Shown here piece after piece: positions 1 to 8,800 of a DNA stretch of 64,000 nt. A model generated the notes under the pieces. That model saw nothing but the letters and a program-made list of their open reading frames with translations, was not told the DNA's origin and made no database searches. The position numbers were made by a program, and so were the translations under genes. The stretch is taken from the NCBI RefSeq assembly GCF_001931485.1, contig NZ_MSDV01000005.1:1-64000 (forward strand), in the 5' to 3' direction. This stretch comes from Burkholderia sp. SRS-W-2-2016 (GTDB taxonomy: Bacteria; Pseudomonadota; Gammaproteobacteria; Burkholderiales; Burkholderiaceae). Each line of letters begins with the position of its first letter. Position 1 is the first letter of the stretch.

Positions 1-2990
1 CCCCCCCCCCGCCCACCAGGCCCGTCGCCTCGGAGTCCTCGCTACTCGCCTCACACGATCCGCTCGCCGACGCCGACGCCGAAGCCGAAGCCGAAGCCGA
101 AACCGAAACCGAAACCGCCGCCCAAACCCACCCCGAAGCGCGCGCCAATCGCGCTCATCCGGGCGCCGATTCCTCCGCTGTCACCTTCCGCCGCCTCGCC
201 CAGCTAATCAGCGCGTTCGAAACCAACACCGCCGACCCCGCGTCACGCGACCAACTCGCCGCCCTCACGCAAACCACGCAAACCACGCAAGTCCCCGTCC
301 TCGGCATCACCGGCACCGGCGGCGCCGGCAAATCTTCGCTGACCGACGAACTGATTCGCCGCTTTCGCCTCGACTACGGCGACACATTGGCCATCGCGGT
401 ACTCGCGATCGACCCATCGCGCCGCAAATCCGGCGGCGCGCTGCTCGGCGACCGCATCCGCATGAACGCGATCGGCGAGTGGGGTAACGGCGCACGCGGC
501 GCCGCGCGCCGCGTGTACATGCGCTCGATGGCCACCCGCGAAGCATCGAGCGAAGTGTCCGCGTCACTGCCCGACGCGCTGCGCCTGTGCAAGGCGGCCG
601 GCTTCGATCTGATCGTGGTCGAAACCTCGGGGATCGGTCAGGGCGACGCGGCGATCGTGCCGTTCGTCGACGAATCGCTGTATGTGATGACGCCCGAGTT
701 CGGCGCCGCGAGCCAGCTCGAAAAGATCGACATGCTCGACTTCGCGAGCTTCGTCGCGATCAACAAGTTCGACCGCAAGGGCGCGCAGGATGCGCTACGC
801 GACGTCGCGAAGCAGGTGCAGCGCAATCGCGCCGAGTTCGCGACGCCGCCCGAAGCGATGCCGGTGTTCGGCACGATCGCGTCGCGCTTTAACGACGATG
901 GCGTGACCGCGCTGTACCGGCACATCGCCGCCGCGCTGCGCGGCCACGGACTGCGCGACGGCGGCGGCCGCCTCGGCGCGGTCGACGGCCTGCGCTTTTC
1001 GAGCAACCTGCATGCGATCGTGCCGCCCGCGCGGGTCCGCTATCTGGCCGACATCGCGGAGACGGTGCGCGGGTATCGCGAGCGTGCCGACGCGCAGGCG
1101 CGCATCGCGCGCGAGCGCTGGCAACTGAGCGAAGCGCGACGGATGCTGGATGAAGCGGATAGCGGCGCAGCGGACCAACTGAACTCGCTCGACACATTAA
1201 TCGAGCAACGCAACACATCACTCGGCGAGCGCGAACGCAAGTTACTCGACGCATGGCCGCAAACCGTGGCCGCTTATTCAGGAAGCGAACACGTAGTCCG
1301 AATCCGCGACCGTGAAATCCGCACCGCGCTCGCGGTGACCACGCTGTCCGGCTCAGAAGTCCGCAAAGTCTCACTGCCGAAATTCATCGATCACGGCGAG
1401 ATCCTGCGCTGGCTGATGCTCGACAATCTGCCCGGCTATTTCCCGTTCACCGCCGGCGTGTTTCCGTTTCGCCGCGAAAACGAGGACCCGACGCGGATGT
1501 TCGCCGGCGAGGGCGATCCGCAACGCACGAACCGCCGCTTCAAGCTGCTATCGGAAGGGATGCCCGCCAAGCGGTTGTCCACCGCGTTCGATTCGGTGAC
1601 GCTGTATGGCGAGGAGCCGCACGAGCGCCCGGACATCTACGGCAAGGTCGGCAATTCGGGCGTATCGGTCGCGACGCTCGACGACATGAAGACGCTGTAC
1701 GACGGCTTCGACCTGTGCTCGCCGGAGACGTCGGTATCGATGACGATCAACGGTCCCGCGCCGACGATCCTCGCGATGTTCTTCAACGTCGCGATCGATC
1801 AGCAGATCGCGCTAAAGGAGCATCAGCAAGGCCGCGCGCTCACAGCAGAAGAAACCGCGCAAACCCGCCGCGCCGCGCTCGAAAACGTGCGCGGCACCGT
1901 GCAGGCCGACATTCTTAAGGAGGACCAGGGACAAAACACCTGCATCTTCTCGACCGAATTCAGCCTGAAGGTAATGGGCGATATCCAGGCATATTTCGTC
2001 GAGCACGGCGTGCGCAATTTCTATTCGGTGTCGATCTCCGGCTATCACATCGCCGAGGCCGGCGCGAACCCGATCTCGCAACTCGCGTACACGCTCGCGA
2101 ACGGCTTCACCTATGTCGAGGCGTATCTCGCGCGCGGGATGTCGATCGACGACTTCGCGCCGAATCTGTCGTTCTTCTTCTCGAACGGGATGGACCCGGA
2201 ATACACGGTGCTCGGCCGCGTCGCGCGCCGCATCTGGGCGGTCGCGATGCGCGAGCGTTACGGCGCGAACGAGCGCAGCCAGAAGCTGAAGTACCACGTA
2301 CAAACGTCGGGCCGCAGCCTGCACGCGCAGGAGATCGATTTCAACGACATCCGCACCACGCTACAGGCGCTGATCGCGATCTACGACAACTGCAACTCGC
2401 TGCACACCAATGCATTCGATGAAGCAATCACGACACCGACCGAGGAATCGGTGCGCCGCGCGGTCGCGATCCAGTTGATCATCAATCGCGAATGGGGACT
2501 CGCGAAGAACCAGAATCCGAATCAGGGCAGCTTCGTGATCGACGAGCTGACCGATCTGGTCGAGGCCGCGGTGCTCGCCGAATTCGATCGGCTCACCGAA
2601 CGCGGCGGCGTGCTCGGCGCGATGGAAACCGGTTATCAGCGCGGGCGGATTCAGGACGAGTCGATGCTGTACGAGCATCGCAAGCATGACGGCTCGTATC
2701 CGATCGTCGGCGTGAATACGTTTTTGAGCGCGCATCCGCACGAGGCGCCGCGGCCGCTGGTGCTGGCCCGTTCGACGGACGAAGAAAAGCAGAGTCAGCT
2801 GACGCGGCTGCGCGAGTTTCAGTCGAAGCATCGAGACGCCGCGCCGGCCGCGTTGGAGCGCCTGAAGCGCGCGGTGATCGATGATGCGAATGTGTTCGCG
2901 GTGCTGGTGGATGCGGTGCGCGTGTGTTCGCTCGGGCAGATCACGCACGCGCTGTTCGAGGTGGGCGGGCAGTACCGGCGGAATATGTAG
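1..2990 (+). CDS. icmF: Fused isobutyryl-CoA mutase IcmF, 5' truncated by the window edge
   Basis: Adenosylcobalamin-dependent interconversion of isobutyryl-CoA and n-butyryl-CoA, with a built-in G-protein chaperone; cytosolic. The frame is open from base 3 (995 codons visible, stop TAG at 2988-2990), so the start and the N-terminal B12-binding domain lie outside. Seen in order: a Pro/Ala/Glu-rich linker with an Ala-Glu/Thr-Glu dipeptide run (about 69-119), a MeaB-type GTPase with P-loop [12 protein letters not shown] (303-338), then the TIM-barrel mutase domain. The segment [16 protein letters not shown] has Phe where methylmalonyl-CoA mutases carry the Tyr-containing YPTMY motif, which is the IcmF pattern. 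A methylmalonyl-CoA mutase function is therefore less likely. No other genes are visible upstream. Confidence 0.93.
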   Translation, partial: PPPPTRPVASESSLLASHDPLADADAEAEAEAETETETAAQTHPEARANRAHPGADSSAVTFRRLAQLISAFETNTADPASRDQLAALTQTTQTTQVPVLGITGTGGAGKSSLTDELIRRFRLDYGDTLAIAVLAIDPSRRKSGGALLGDRIRMNAIGEWGNGARGAARRVYMRSMATREASSEVSASLPDALRLCKAAGFDLIVVETSGIGQGDAAIVPFVDESLYVMTPEFGAASQLEKIDMLDFASFVAINKFDRKGAQDALRDVAKQVQRNRAEFATPPEAMPVFGTIASRFNDDGVTALYRHIAAALRGHGLRDGGGRLGAVDGLRFSSNLHAIVPPARVRYLADIAETVRGYRERADAQARIARERWQLSEARRMLDEADSGAADQLNSLDTLIEQRNTSLGERERKLLDAWPQTVAAYSGSEHVVRIRDREIRTALAVTTLSGSEVRKVSLPKFIDHGEILRWLMLDNLPGYFPFTAGVFPFRRENEDPTRMFAGEGDPQRTNRRFKLLSEGMPAKRLSTAFDSVTLYGEEPHERPDIYGKVGNSGVSVATLDDMKTLYDGFDLCSPETSVSMTINGPAPTILAMFFNVAIDQQIALKEHQQGRALTAEETAQTRRAALENVRGTVQADILKEDQGQNTCIFSTEFSLKVMGDIQAYFVEHGVRNFYSVSISGYHIAEAGANPISQLAYTLANGFTYVEAYLARGMSIDDFAPNLSFFFSNGMDPEYTVLGRVARRIWAVAMRERYGANERSQKLKYHVQTSGRSLHAQEIDFNDIRTTLQALIAIYDNCNSLHTNAFDEAITTPTEESVRRAVAIQLIINREWGLAKNQNPNQGSFVIDELTDLVEAAVLAEFDRLTERGGVLGAMETGYQRGRIQDESMLYEHRKHDGSYPIVGVNTFLSAHPHEAPRPLVLARSTDEEKQSQLTRLREFQSKHRDAAPAALERLKRAVIDDANVFAVLVDAVRVCSLGQITHALFEVGGQYRRNM
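69..120 (+). repeat. In-frame GCCGAM hexanucleotide repeat in the icmF linker
   Basis: A run of six-base units (gccgac, gccgaa, then accgaa) encodes Ala-Asp, Ala-Glu and Thr-Glu dipeptides between the B12-binding domain (outside the window) and the GTPase domain. The unit keeps the reading frame, so copy number would change only linker length. Confidence 0.8.
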
Positions 2991-3037
2991 CGGGTGTGGC
3001 GCGGGCTCGCGTGCCTGGTCCTGCAATTGCGAACGAT

Positions 3038-3071
3038 GCGGCCCGTGCATCGCGCGCGATGCACGGGCCGC
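3038..3071. repeat. 34-bp perfect inverted repeat after icmF
   Basis: The arms 3038-3054 and 3055-3071 are perfect reverse complements (gcggcccgtgcatcgcg and its complement) with no spacer. It lies 47 bp past the icmF stop, between convergent genes. There is no T tract on either side, so it is not a textbook intrinsic terminator, although an RNA hairpin could still protect or end transcripts from both sides. Confidence 0.75.
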
Positions 3072-3080
3072 TTCATGGCC

Positions 3081-3154
3081 TCAACCGTGCGTCAGCGCGA
3101 AATCACTTGAACGCGCCTCCGCGTAGTCGTATTTCCTGCGGCTCGGGCGTTGCA
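3081..3154 (-). pseudogene. Degenerate second copy of the flavoenzyme 3' end
   Basis: Bases 3081-3154 align by eye with 3175-3246, which is the 3' end of the neighbouring flavoenzyme gene. Shared blocks include gcgtcagcgcg, cgcgcct and gtcgtatt. On the minus strand the block can still be read as a KYDYAEAR-like peptide where the intact gene reads EYDDAKAR, followed by a similar stop region. I read this as the remnant of a former tandem duplicate. It is too short to encode a functional protein. Confidence 0.6.
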
Positions 3155-3185
3155 CCGCGAGCCGCCTCATCGTTTCAATCACGCG

Positions 3186-4145
3186 TCAGCGCGCAATCCC
3201 CAGTCGCGCCTTCGCGTCGTCGTATTCCTTCGTGAGCCGCTGCACGAGTTCGCCGACGCTCGGCACATCGTCCATCAGACCGACGCCCTGGCCCGCGCCC
3301 CAGATGTCCTTCCAAGCCTTCGCCTTGTCGCCGCCGAAATTCATCTTGCTCTTGTCCGATTCGGGCAGCGCGTCCGGATCGAGCCCGGCGTTCTGGATGC
3401 TCTCGCGGATGTAGTTGCCGTGCACGCCGGTGAACAGGTTCGTGTAGATGATGTCCGCGGACTTCGAGTTGATGATCGCCTGCTTGTACGCGTCGACCGC
3501 GTGCGCCTCCTTGGTCGCGATAAAGCGCGTGCCCATGTAAGCGAGGTCCGCGCCCATCGCCTGCGCGGCGAGGATCGAGCCGCCGTTCGCGATCGAGCCG
3601 GACAGTACGATCGGGCCGTCGAACATGCGGCGCACTTCGCCGACCAGCGCGAACGGCGAGGTCGTGCCCGCATGGCCGCCGGCGCCCGACGCCACCAGGA
3701 TCAGACCGTCTACGCCCGCTTCGAGCGCCTTCTGCGCATGGCGCAGATTGATCACGTCGTGCAGCACGATGCCGCCGTAGCTATGCACCGCATCGACGAT
3801 CTCGCGCGCGGGCGCGCGCAGGCTGGTGATGAAAATCGGCACCTTGTGTTCGACGCACACGCGCACGTCCTGTTCGAGCCGCACGTTCGACTGATGGACG
3901 ATCTGATTGACCGCGATCGGGCCGATCAGCGCGTCGGGGTTCGCGGCCTTGTGTTCGGCGAGCTGCGTCTGGATTTGCGTGAGCCATTCGTCGAGCAATT
4001 CGGCCGGGCGTGCGTTCAGCGCGGGGAACGAACCGACGATACCGGCCTTGCACTGGGCCAGCACGAGTTCGGGATAACTGACGATGAACATCGGTGAAGC
4101 GACGACGGGCAACGCGAGGTTTTGCAGTACGGCGGGCAATGCCAT
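3186..4145 (-). CDS. Nitronate monooxygenase / NADH:quinone reductase-type FMN enzyme
   Basis: 319-residue FMN-dependent TIM-barrel protein of the 2-nitropropane dioxygenase family, which oxidises alkyl nitronates or, in close relatives, acts as an NADH:quinone reductase. The family phosphate/FMN-binding segments are visible: VASGAGGHAGTTSPF and LSGSIANGGSILAAQ, followed by AMGADLAYMGTRF. The start at 4145 (MALPAVLQ) is chosen because GGAGA precedes it at usual spacing; a start at 4229 would add 28 residues without homologous character. It is convergent with icmF and divergent from the dehalogenase-like gene, sharing an intergenic region with two palindromes. The physiological substrate cannot be told from sequence. 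Confidence 0.85.
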   Translation of the reverse strand: MALPAVLQNLALPVVASPMFIVSYPELVLAQCKAGIVGSFPALNARPAELLDEWLTQIQTQLAEHKAANPDALIGPIAVNQIVHQSNVRLEQDVRVCVEHKVPIFITSLRAPAREIVDAVHSYGGIVLHDVINLRHAQKALEAGVDGLILVASGAGGHAGTTSPFALVGEVRRMFDGPIVLSGSIANGGSILAAQAMGADLAYMGTRFIATKEAHAVDAYKQAIINSKSADIIYTNLFTGVHGNYIRESIQNAGLDPDALPESDKSKMNFGGDKAKAWKDIWGAGQGVGLMDDVPSVGELVQRLTKEYDDAKARLGIAR

Positions 4146-4303
4146 GTTGAGTGTCTCCAGTGTCGTTATGAATCGGCCGATACGAGGCGAGCGGTGTAAG
4201 CGTTTGGCGTTCGATGAGTTTAGCGGCACCCGCCTGGCGGCGGGTTCGGCTTTCGCAAAGCCGGACGACGCGAAACTGAGAGGCGAATGCCGGCCGCAAT
4301 TAA

Positions 4304-4315
4304 GAACGATCGTTC
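4304..4315. promoter_or_regulatory. 12-bp palindrome GAACGATCGTTC, TetR-like operator candidate
   Basis: A perfect 12-bp palindrome, preceded by taa and followed by gatta. ACGATCGT-centred palindromes are common among TetR-family operators. It lies about 160 bp upstream of the flavoenzyme start and 155 bp upstream of the hydrolase start. The cognate regulator is unknown. Confidence 0.45.
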
Positions 4316-4395
4316 GATTATATGCGAAGCAAATTGCACGCGCATAAACGGGTCGTTTGGAACAGTTCGAAGGAGTGTTCAGGTTCTATGTTTGC

Positions 4396-4409
4396 GTGGG
4401 TTAACCCAC
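4396..4409. promoter_or_regulatory. 14-bp palindrome GTGGGTTAACCCAC, operator candidate
   Basis: A perfect 14-bp palindrome whose centre is about 43 bp before the start point implied by the tacaat box at 4433-4438. That is where a -35 element or activator site would lie. It is therefore a candidate operator for the dehalogenase-like gene at 4471. Confidence 0.5.
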
Positions 4410-4470
4410 CTCGCGCGGACATTTAGGGCTTCTACAATGCACAGACCCTCAAACGACCAAACGAGACGTC

Positions 4471-5361
4471 ATGGCCTTCGAGAACTTCTCGCCCTTTCGC
4501 GTCGCCGTGGGCGATGTCGATATTTTCGGAGTGAAGGGCGGCGCCGGGCCGCCTCTACTTCTGCTGCACGGCCATCCGCAATCGCACCTGATCTGGGCGC
4601 GCTGCGCCGCGCAGCTCGCGCAGCACTTCACGGTGATCGCCACCGATCTGCGCGGCTACGGCGCATCGGGCAAACCGCCGAGCGACCCGAGCCACGCCCC
4701 TTATTCGAAGCGCACGATGGCCGCCGATCAGGTCGCGGTGATGCGCGAGCTCGGCTTCGAGCGCTTTCTCGTCTGCGCGCACGATCGCGGCGCGCGGGTC
4801 GCGCATCGGATGGCGCTCGATCACGCCGATGCGGTCGAGCGTCTGATGCTGCTCGACATCGCGCCGACGCTCGCGATGTACGAAGCCACCGACCGCGCGT
4901 TCGCGACGCATTACTTCCACTGGTTCTTCCTGATCCAGCCCGAGCCACTGCCGGAGACGCTGATCGGCGCGAATCCGGCCGCGTATGTCGATGCGGTGAT
5001 GGGCGGCCGCCACGCCGGGCTCGCACCGTTCGACCCGGCCGCGCTCGACGCGTATCGCGCGGCGCTCGCGCAACCGGGCGCGGTGCACGCGATGTGCGAG
5101 GACTACCGCGCGTCGGCGAGCATCGACCTCGAACACGACCGCGCGGATATCGAGCGCGGCAACAAGATCGGCTGTCCGCTGCGGGTGTTGTGGGGCGATA
5201 AGGGCGTGATCGAGAAATGCTTCGATGCGCTCGCCGAATGGCGGCATGTTGCGCGCGACGTGAGCGGGCGCGCGTTGTCGTGCGGGCACTATCTGCCGGA
5301 GGAAGCGCCGGACGAACTGGTCGCCGAGATGCTGTCGTTCTTCGAGGCGGTTGAACGGTGA
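4471..5361 (+). CDS. Alpha/beta hydrolase, probable fluoroacetate (haloacetate) dehalogenase
   Basis: 296-residue cytosolic alpha/beta hydrolase. It matches the known haloacetate dehalogenase FAc-DEX in length and in every active-site position I can place: nucleophile Asp105 with Arg106 and Arg109 in AHDRGAR, Asp129 in LDIAPT, His150-Trp151 in YFHWFF, Tyr212 in EDYRAS and the general base His273 in CGHYLP. In the studied enzymes the His-Trp-Tyr trio holds the leaving fluoride and the two Arg bind the carboxylate. Defluorination is therefore plausible but inferred; epoxide hydrolases are the nearest alternative, and they use two lid Tyr instead. It is divergent from the flavoenzyme and convergent with the Lrp gene. 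The SD is weak. Confidence 0.7.
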   Translation: MAFENFSPFRVAVGDVDIFGVKGGAGPPLLLLHGHPQSHLIWARCAAQLAQHFTVIATDLRGYGASGKPPSDPSHAPYSKRTMAADQVAVMRELGFERFLVCAHDRGARVAHRMALDHADAVERLMLLDIAPTLAMYEATDRAFATHYFHWFFLIQPEPLPETLIGANPAAYVDAVMGGRHAGLAPFDPAALDAYRAALAQPGAVHAMCEDYRASASIDLEHDRADIERGNKIGCPLRVLWGDKGVIEKCFDALAEWRHVARDVSGRALSCGHYLPEEAPDELVAEMLSFFEAVER

Positions 5362-5532
5362 GTGAATGGCCGCCGCGCGCGGCCGTTCACGCAGCGGCGG
5401 CTGCCAGCGGCCGCTAAAGCGGGCGTTGCTTTGCGCGGTCTCTCCCGCACGTTCCGCCTCACATGCCGTTACAGCGCGGGCCGCTTCGGGCGGCCTTCGT
5501 TGCGCAAGCCGCGCGTAGCGCCTCCTTCTTCT

Positions 5533-6003
5533 TTATCCCAGCGGCGGCAAGCGCCGCGTAACCGGCGTCGACTTGACGATCGCGGTGCTGGTTTCCGCGC
5601 GCTCGGTCACCTTCGCCAGAATCTCGTCCAGCTGTTCGATCGAATGCAGATAGAGCCGGCAGATGAAGCAATCGTCGCCGGTGACCTTGTCGCATTCGAC
5701 GAATTCCGGAATGCGCCGGATCACGTCCTCCACCAGATGCAGCTGACCCGGCAGCGGCTTCACCCGCACGATCGCCTGCAACGTAAAGCCGAGCGCGCGC
5801 GGATCGATCTGCACGGTAAAGCGTTCGATCACCCGTTGCGCTTCGAGCCGCCGCACCCGCTCGGCGGTGCTCGGCGCCGATAGCCCGACCTGGCGCGCGA
5901 GTTCGCTGACCGGCTGGCGCGCATCCTGGGCCAGCGCGGCGAGCAGCGCGCGGTCGGTATCGTCGAGCGCAACGGGGGCGGGCGATGCAAGGCGTTTGCT
6001 CAT
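5533..6003 (-). CDS. Lrp/AsnC family transcriptional regulator
   Basis: 156 residues. An N-terminal winged helix (about 12-60, LDDTDRALLAAL followed by QPVSELARQVGLSAPSTAERV) precedes a RAM ligand-binding domain (VRVKPLPGQLHLVEDVI and VTGDDCFICRLYL). These proteins form octamers and respond to amino acids. The start at 6003 gives the usual family length; the open frame continues upstream without homologous content. It is divergent from the EamA permease at 6118, the usual arrangement for a local regulator of an amino-acid exporter. That pairing is inference from position. Confidence 0.9.
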   Translation of the reverse strand: MSKRLASPAPVALDDTDRALLAALAQDARQPVSELARQVGLSAPSTAERVRRLEAQRVIERFTVQIDPRALGFTLQAIVRVKPLPGQLHLVEDVIRRIPEFVECDKVTGDDCFICRLYLHSIEQLDEILAKVTERAETSTAIVKSTPVTRRLPPLG

Positions 6004-6117
6004 GATGGCCTTCGAATGCGAGGTGAAAAGGCGGCAACGCTTAAGTTTAGCCATGTATTCGCGCGCGGCGATTAATTACACTGCCAGTCATACAGGAATC
6101 AATCCGGGAACCGAATC

Positions 6118-7089
6118 ATGGCTTCAGAGCAGAGCGCTTCAAACCCGTCTTCAGCTGGAACCTCAGGCAGCACTTCAGGCAGCGATGCCAACGAAATTCG
6201 CCGCGGCGCGGCCGAGATGAGTATCGCGATGCTGATGTCGGGCACGATCGGCTGGCTCGTCGTGTCGTCGCAGCAAAGCCCGTTCAACGTGGTGTTCTTT
6301 CGCTGCCTGTTCGGCGGCGCGACGCTCGCGCTCGTGTGCGCGCTGCTCGGCCTGTTCCGCCGCGAGCTGTTCTCGTGGAAGATGCTCGGCCTCGCGCTGC
6401 TCGGCGGCGCGGGGATCGTCGCGAACTGGGTGCTGCTGTTCGCCGCGTATTCGCGCGCGTCGATTTCGATGGCGACCGCGGTCTACAACACCCAGCCGTT
6501 CATGCTGGTCGCGCTCGGCGCGTTGGTGTTTCGCGAGCGCATCAGTGCGTCGACGATCGGCTGGCTCGCGGTCGCGTTCGTCGGCCTCGTGCTGGTCGTG
6601 CGGGTCGAGCCGGCCGTGCTCGCGCTGCCCGGCCAGTACCTGATCGGCGTCGCGTACGCGGTCGGCGCGGCGGCGATGTACGCGTTGTCGTCGATCATCA
6701 CGAAGCGCCTGAAGGGCACGCCGCCGCATCTGCTCGCGCTGATCCAGGTGTCGCTCGGCGTGCTGCTGCTCGCGCCGTTCGTGCGCTTCGACGCGCTGCC
6801 GGCGAGCGCGACGCAATGGCTCGAACTGGTCGTGCTCGGCGTCGTGCATACCGGGATCATGTACGTGCTGCTGTATGGCGCGATCCAGAAGCTGCCGACC
6901 TCGATGACCGGCGCGCTGTCGTTCATCTATCCGGTGGTCGCGATCATCGTCGATAGGGTCGCGTTCGGGCAGACGCTCGCATGGCTTCAGGTGCTCGGCG
7001 CGGCGTTGATTCTGCTCGCGGCGGCCGGCGTCAATCTCGGCTGGCGCATCGTGCCGCGCAGGAAACCGCTGTCGTCGAGTTCGACGTGA
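6118..7089 (+). CDS. EamA/DMT-family permease
   Basis: 323-residue inner-membrane protein with about ten hydrophobic segments arranged as two EamA repeats (roughly 35-160 and 175-315). A soluble Ser/Thr-rich N-terminus of about 35 residues comes first. Typical family features include AVYNTQPFMLVALGALVFRE at the end of repeat one and FIYPVVAIIVDRVAFGQ in repeat two. Such proteins export amino acids or other small metabolites. The adjacent divergent Lrp gene suggests amino-acid efflux, but the substrate is unknown. An intrinsic terminator follows at 7328. Confidence 0.9.
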   Translation: MASEQSASNPSSAGTSGSTSGSDANEIRRGAAEMSIAMLMSGTIGWLVVSSQQSPFNVVFFRCLFGGATLALVCALLGLFRRELFSWKMLGLALLGGAGIVANWVLLFAAYSRASISMATAVYNTQPFMLVALGALVFRERISASTIGWLAVAFVGLVLVVRVEPAVLALPGQYLIGVAYAVGAAAMYALSSIITKRLKGTPPHLLALIQVSLGVLLLAPFVRFDALPASATQWLELVVLGVVHTGIMYVLLYGAIQKLPTSMTGALSFIYPVVAIIVDRVAFGQTLAWLQVLGAALILLAAAGVNLGWRIVPRRKPLSSSST

Positions 7090-7327
7090 TGCCGGTGTTA
7101 GTCGTTGTATTGAAAAATGCTACGGATTCCAGATTAATGCGCGCGCGCCAATCTTCATATCGCCGGACTGATGCATACGCGCATTTGAAACGGTGCGCGC
7201 TCGCGACGCCGCATGCAGGCGGCGGTAAAAGTAATCGTTAAATTTCTGTAGGGAAATCACCGATGCTTTGTGAAAACCCACCCGCGTATCATTGTTACTG
7301 ACGCTGATCACGTCCAACAGATGTTCC
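7090..7327. other. Non-coding stretch before the permease terminator
   Basis: About 240 bp between the permease stop and the hairpin at 7328. I find no coding pattern or strong motif in it; it is more AT-rich than the genes. It may be a long 3' untranslated region. Confidence 0.5.
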
Positions 7328-7359
7328 GCCGCTCGCTTCGTCGAGCGGCTTTTCTTTTT
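7328..7359 (+). terminator. Intrinsic terminator after the EamA permease
   Basis: Stem gccgctcg (7328-7335) pairs with cgagcggc (7342-7349) around a six-base loop and is followed by ttttcttttt. It faces rightwards, downstream of the permease and before the convergent MBL gene. Confidence 0.85.
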
Positions 7360-7412
7360 GTGGCGGTGGTTTTTGTGTGGGGGTTTGCGTGCGGGTTTGC
7401 GTGTGGCGCCGT

Positions 7413-8330
7413 TCAGCCGCGCGCGAGAATGCGCGTGCCGTCCACGTCGAGCGGGCCGCCGGGCGTGGCCAGCTCTTTGACGATCCCTTCCAGTAACGCC
7501 GGCCATTGGTCGCGCGGCTTCAGCATCGACGCGGCGGCGCGCAGCACAGTTGCGTCGTCGAGCATGCGCAGCAGCGTGTCGAAACTCATCTCGCGCACTT
7601 CCAGCAGCTTGAACACGATCAGCACTTTCAGCGCGTTTTTCGCGTTGCGAGCGGGATCGGCGCGTAGCCATGCAATGCGCGACCATGCGCGTTCAAGCGC
7701 CTGTTCGACATTGCCGAACGGCGCGCCGTGACCCGGAATCACGACGCGCACGTCGAGCGTCGCGATCGTATCGAGCACCGCTTGTTGCTCGGCGAAACCG
7801 CTTTCGCCTTCCAGCTCCGGAAAGATCACGCCGAAGCCGTTTTCCCACAGCGCGTCCGCGCTGATCAGCACGCGCTCGTCCGCGCAGTAGAGCATCAGCG
7901 AATGCGGGTCGTGACCGGGCGCGCCGAGCACCTGCCAGTCGAGCGCGCCGAGCCGCAGGCGCGCGCCGGGCTCAATCGTGCCGGTGAAGCCGAAGCGTTC
8001 GCAGCGTTGGCCGGTCGCGCGAAATGTTAGGTGTGCTTCGTCCCAGTCGCGCACCGCGTCGGCTTCGGAGGCGGGAATCAGCGTGCGGCACGGCCATGTG
8101 GCTTGCAGCAGCGCATTGCCGCCGCAGTGGTCCGAATGCAGATGCGTGTTGACGATCAGATCGAGCGGCCGCGTACCCAGTGCATTGCGCACCAGCTCGA
8201 GCGTTTGCGGCGCGTGCGTCGCATAGCCGGTGTCGATCAGCGCCGCGCACGCGCTGTCGGTGAGCAGCACGTTGTTCGACGAGAGCCAGCCGCGCTCGAA
8301 GACGCGGATCGATGCCGGCAGCGCGATCAT
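7413..8330 (-). CDS. MBL-fold metallo-hydrolase
   Basis: 305-residue metallo-beta-lactamase-fold hydrolase. The dinuclear metal motif is intact: HLHSDHCGG gives His63, His65, Asp67 and His68, with later ligands in LGAPGHDPHS, ISADALWENG and VIPGHGAP. About 70 C-terminal residues form a small helical domain (AKNALKVLIVFKLLEVREM). The start at 8330 overlaps the stop of the upstream MaoC gene by four bases (ATGA), showing translational coupling; the frame remains open further upstream but only inside the neighbouring genes. It is the last gene of the block starting at HMG-CoA lyase. A thioesterase or glyoxalase II-like role is possible; the substrate is unknown. Confidence 0.88.
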   Translation of the reverse strand: MIALPASIRVFERGWLSSNNVLLTDSACAALIDTGYATHAPQTLELVRNALGTRPLDLIVNTHLHSDHCGGNALLQATWPCRTLIPASEADAVRDWDEAHLTFRATGQRCERFGFTGTIEPGARLRLGALDWQVLGAPGHDPHSLMLYCADERVLISADALWENGFGVIFPELEGESGFAEQQAVLDTIATLDVRVVIPGHGAPFGNVEQALERAWSRIAWLRADPARNAKNALKVLIVFKLLEVREMSFDTLLRMLDDATVLRAAASMLKPRDQWPALLEGIVKELATPGGPLDVDGTRILARG

Positions 8331-8800
8331 GGCGTCGCTGCCTGAGCGTCGAGCGCGGCGTCCGAGCCGGGCTTGGGCATCACCAGAATCGTCGATGTGC
8401 CGGTCAGCATCAGTTCGCCGTGCTGATTGACGGCCGAGCCTTCCAGCATGGTCAGATCGCCGTTCAGGCTCGGCTTCCAGTGCGCGTCGCGCACGCGCCA
8501 CGTGATCGTCAGCGTGTCGTGCGCCTGCACCGCTTTTTTCAGCTTGATATCGAATTCGAGTCCGAGCGGCTGCGCGTAGGTCGAAAAGTGCGTGGCGAGC
8601 AGCGCCATGAAATACGCGGTGGGCTGCGTGCCCGATGCGATCAGCCCGCCGAAGCGGCTTTGCGCGGCATACGCTTCGTCGTGATGCAGCGGATTGAAAT
8701 CGTGGACGAGCGTCGCGAATTGCTTGATCGACTCGACCGACAGATCGAGCGTCGAGCTGAAGGTCTCGCCGATCGTGACGACGCGTGGCGCGGCTTTCAT
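8327..8800 (-). CDS. MaoC-like hot-dog dehydratase
   Basis: 157-residue hot-dog-fold protein of the MaoC/(R)-enoyl-CoA hydratase group. The hydratase motif is recognisable: [12 protein letters not shown] (Asp34 and His39/40) followed by [15 protein letters not shown]. It should act on enoyl-CoA or a related thioester in the cytosol. A strong SD (AGGAG) precedes the ATG at 8800. Its first four bases overlap the DUF1289 stop and its last four overlap the MBL start, so three genes are chained by ATGA junctions. Confidence 0.87.
   Translation of the reverse strand: MKAAPRVVTIGETFSSTLDLSVESIKQFATLVHDFNPLHHDEAYAAQSRFGGLIASGTQPTAYFMALLATHFSTYAQPLGLEFDIKLKKAVQAHDTLTITWRVRDAHWKPSLNGDLTMLEGSAVNQHGELMLTGTSTILVMPKPGSDAALDAQAATP

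Larger units (their letters stand above)
4146..4470. other. Divergent regulatory region between flavoenzyme and dehalogenase genes
   Basis: 325 bp without a gene. It holds two perfect palindromes (4304-4315 and 4396-4409) and a candidate -10 box tacaat at 4433-4438 for the rightward gene. No adjacent regulator gene of TetR type is present in the window. Confidence 0.6.
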
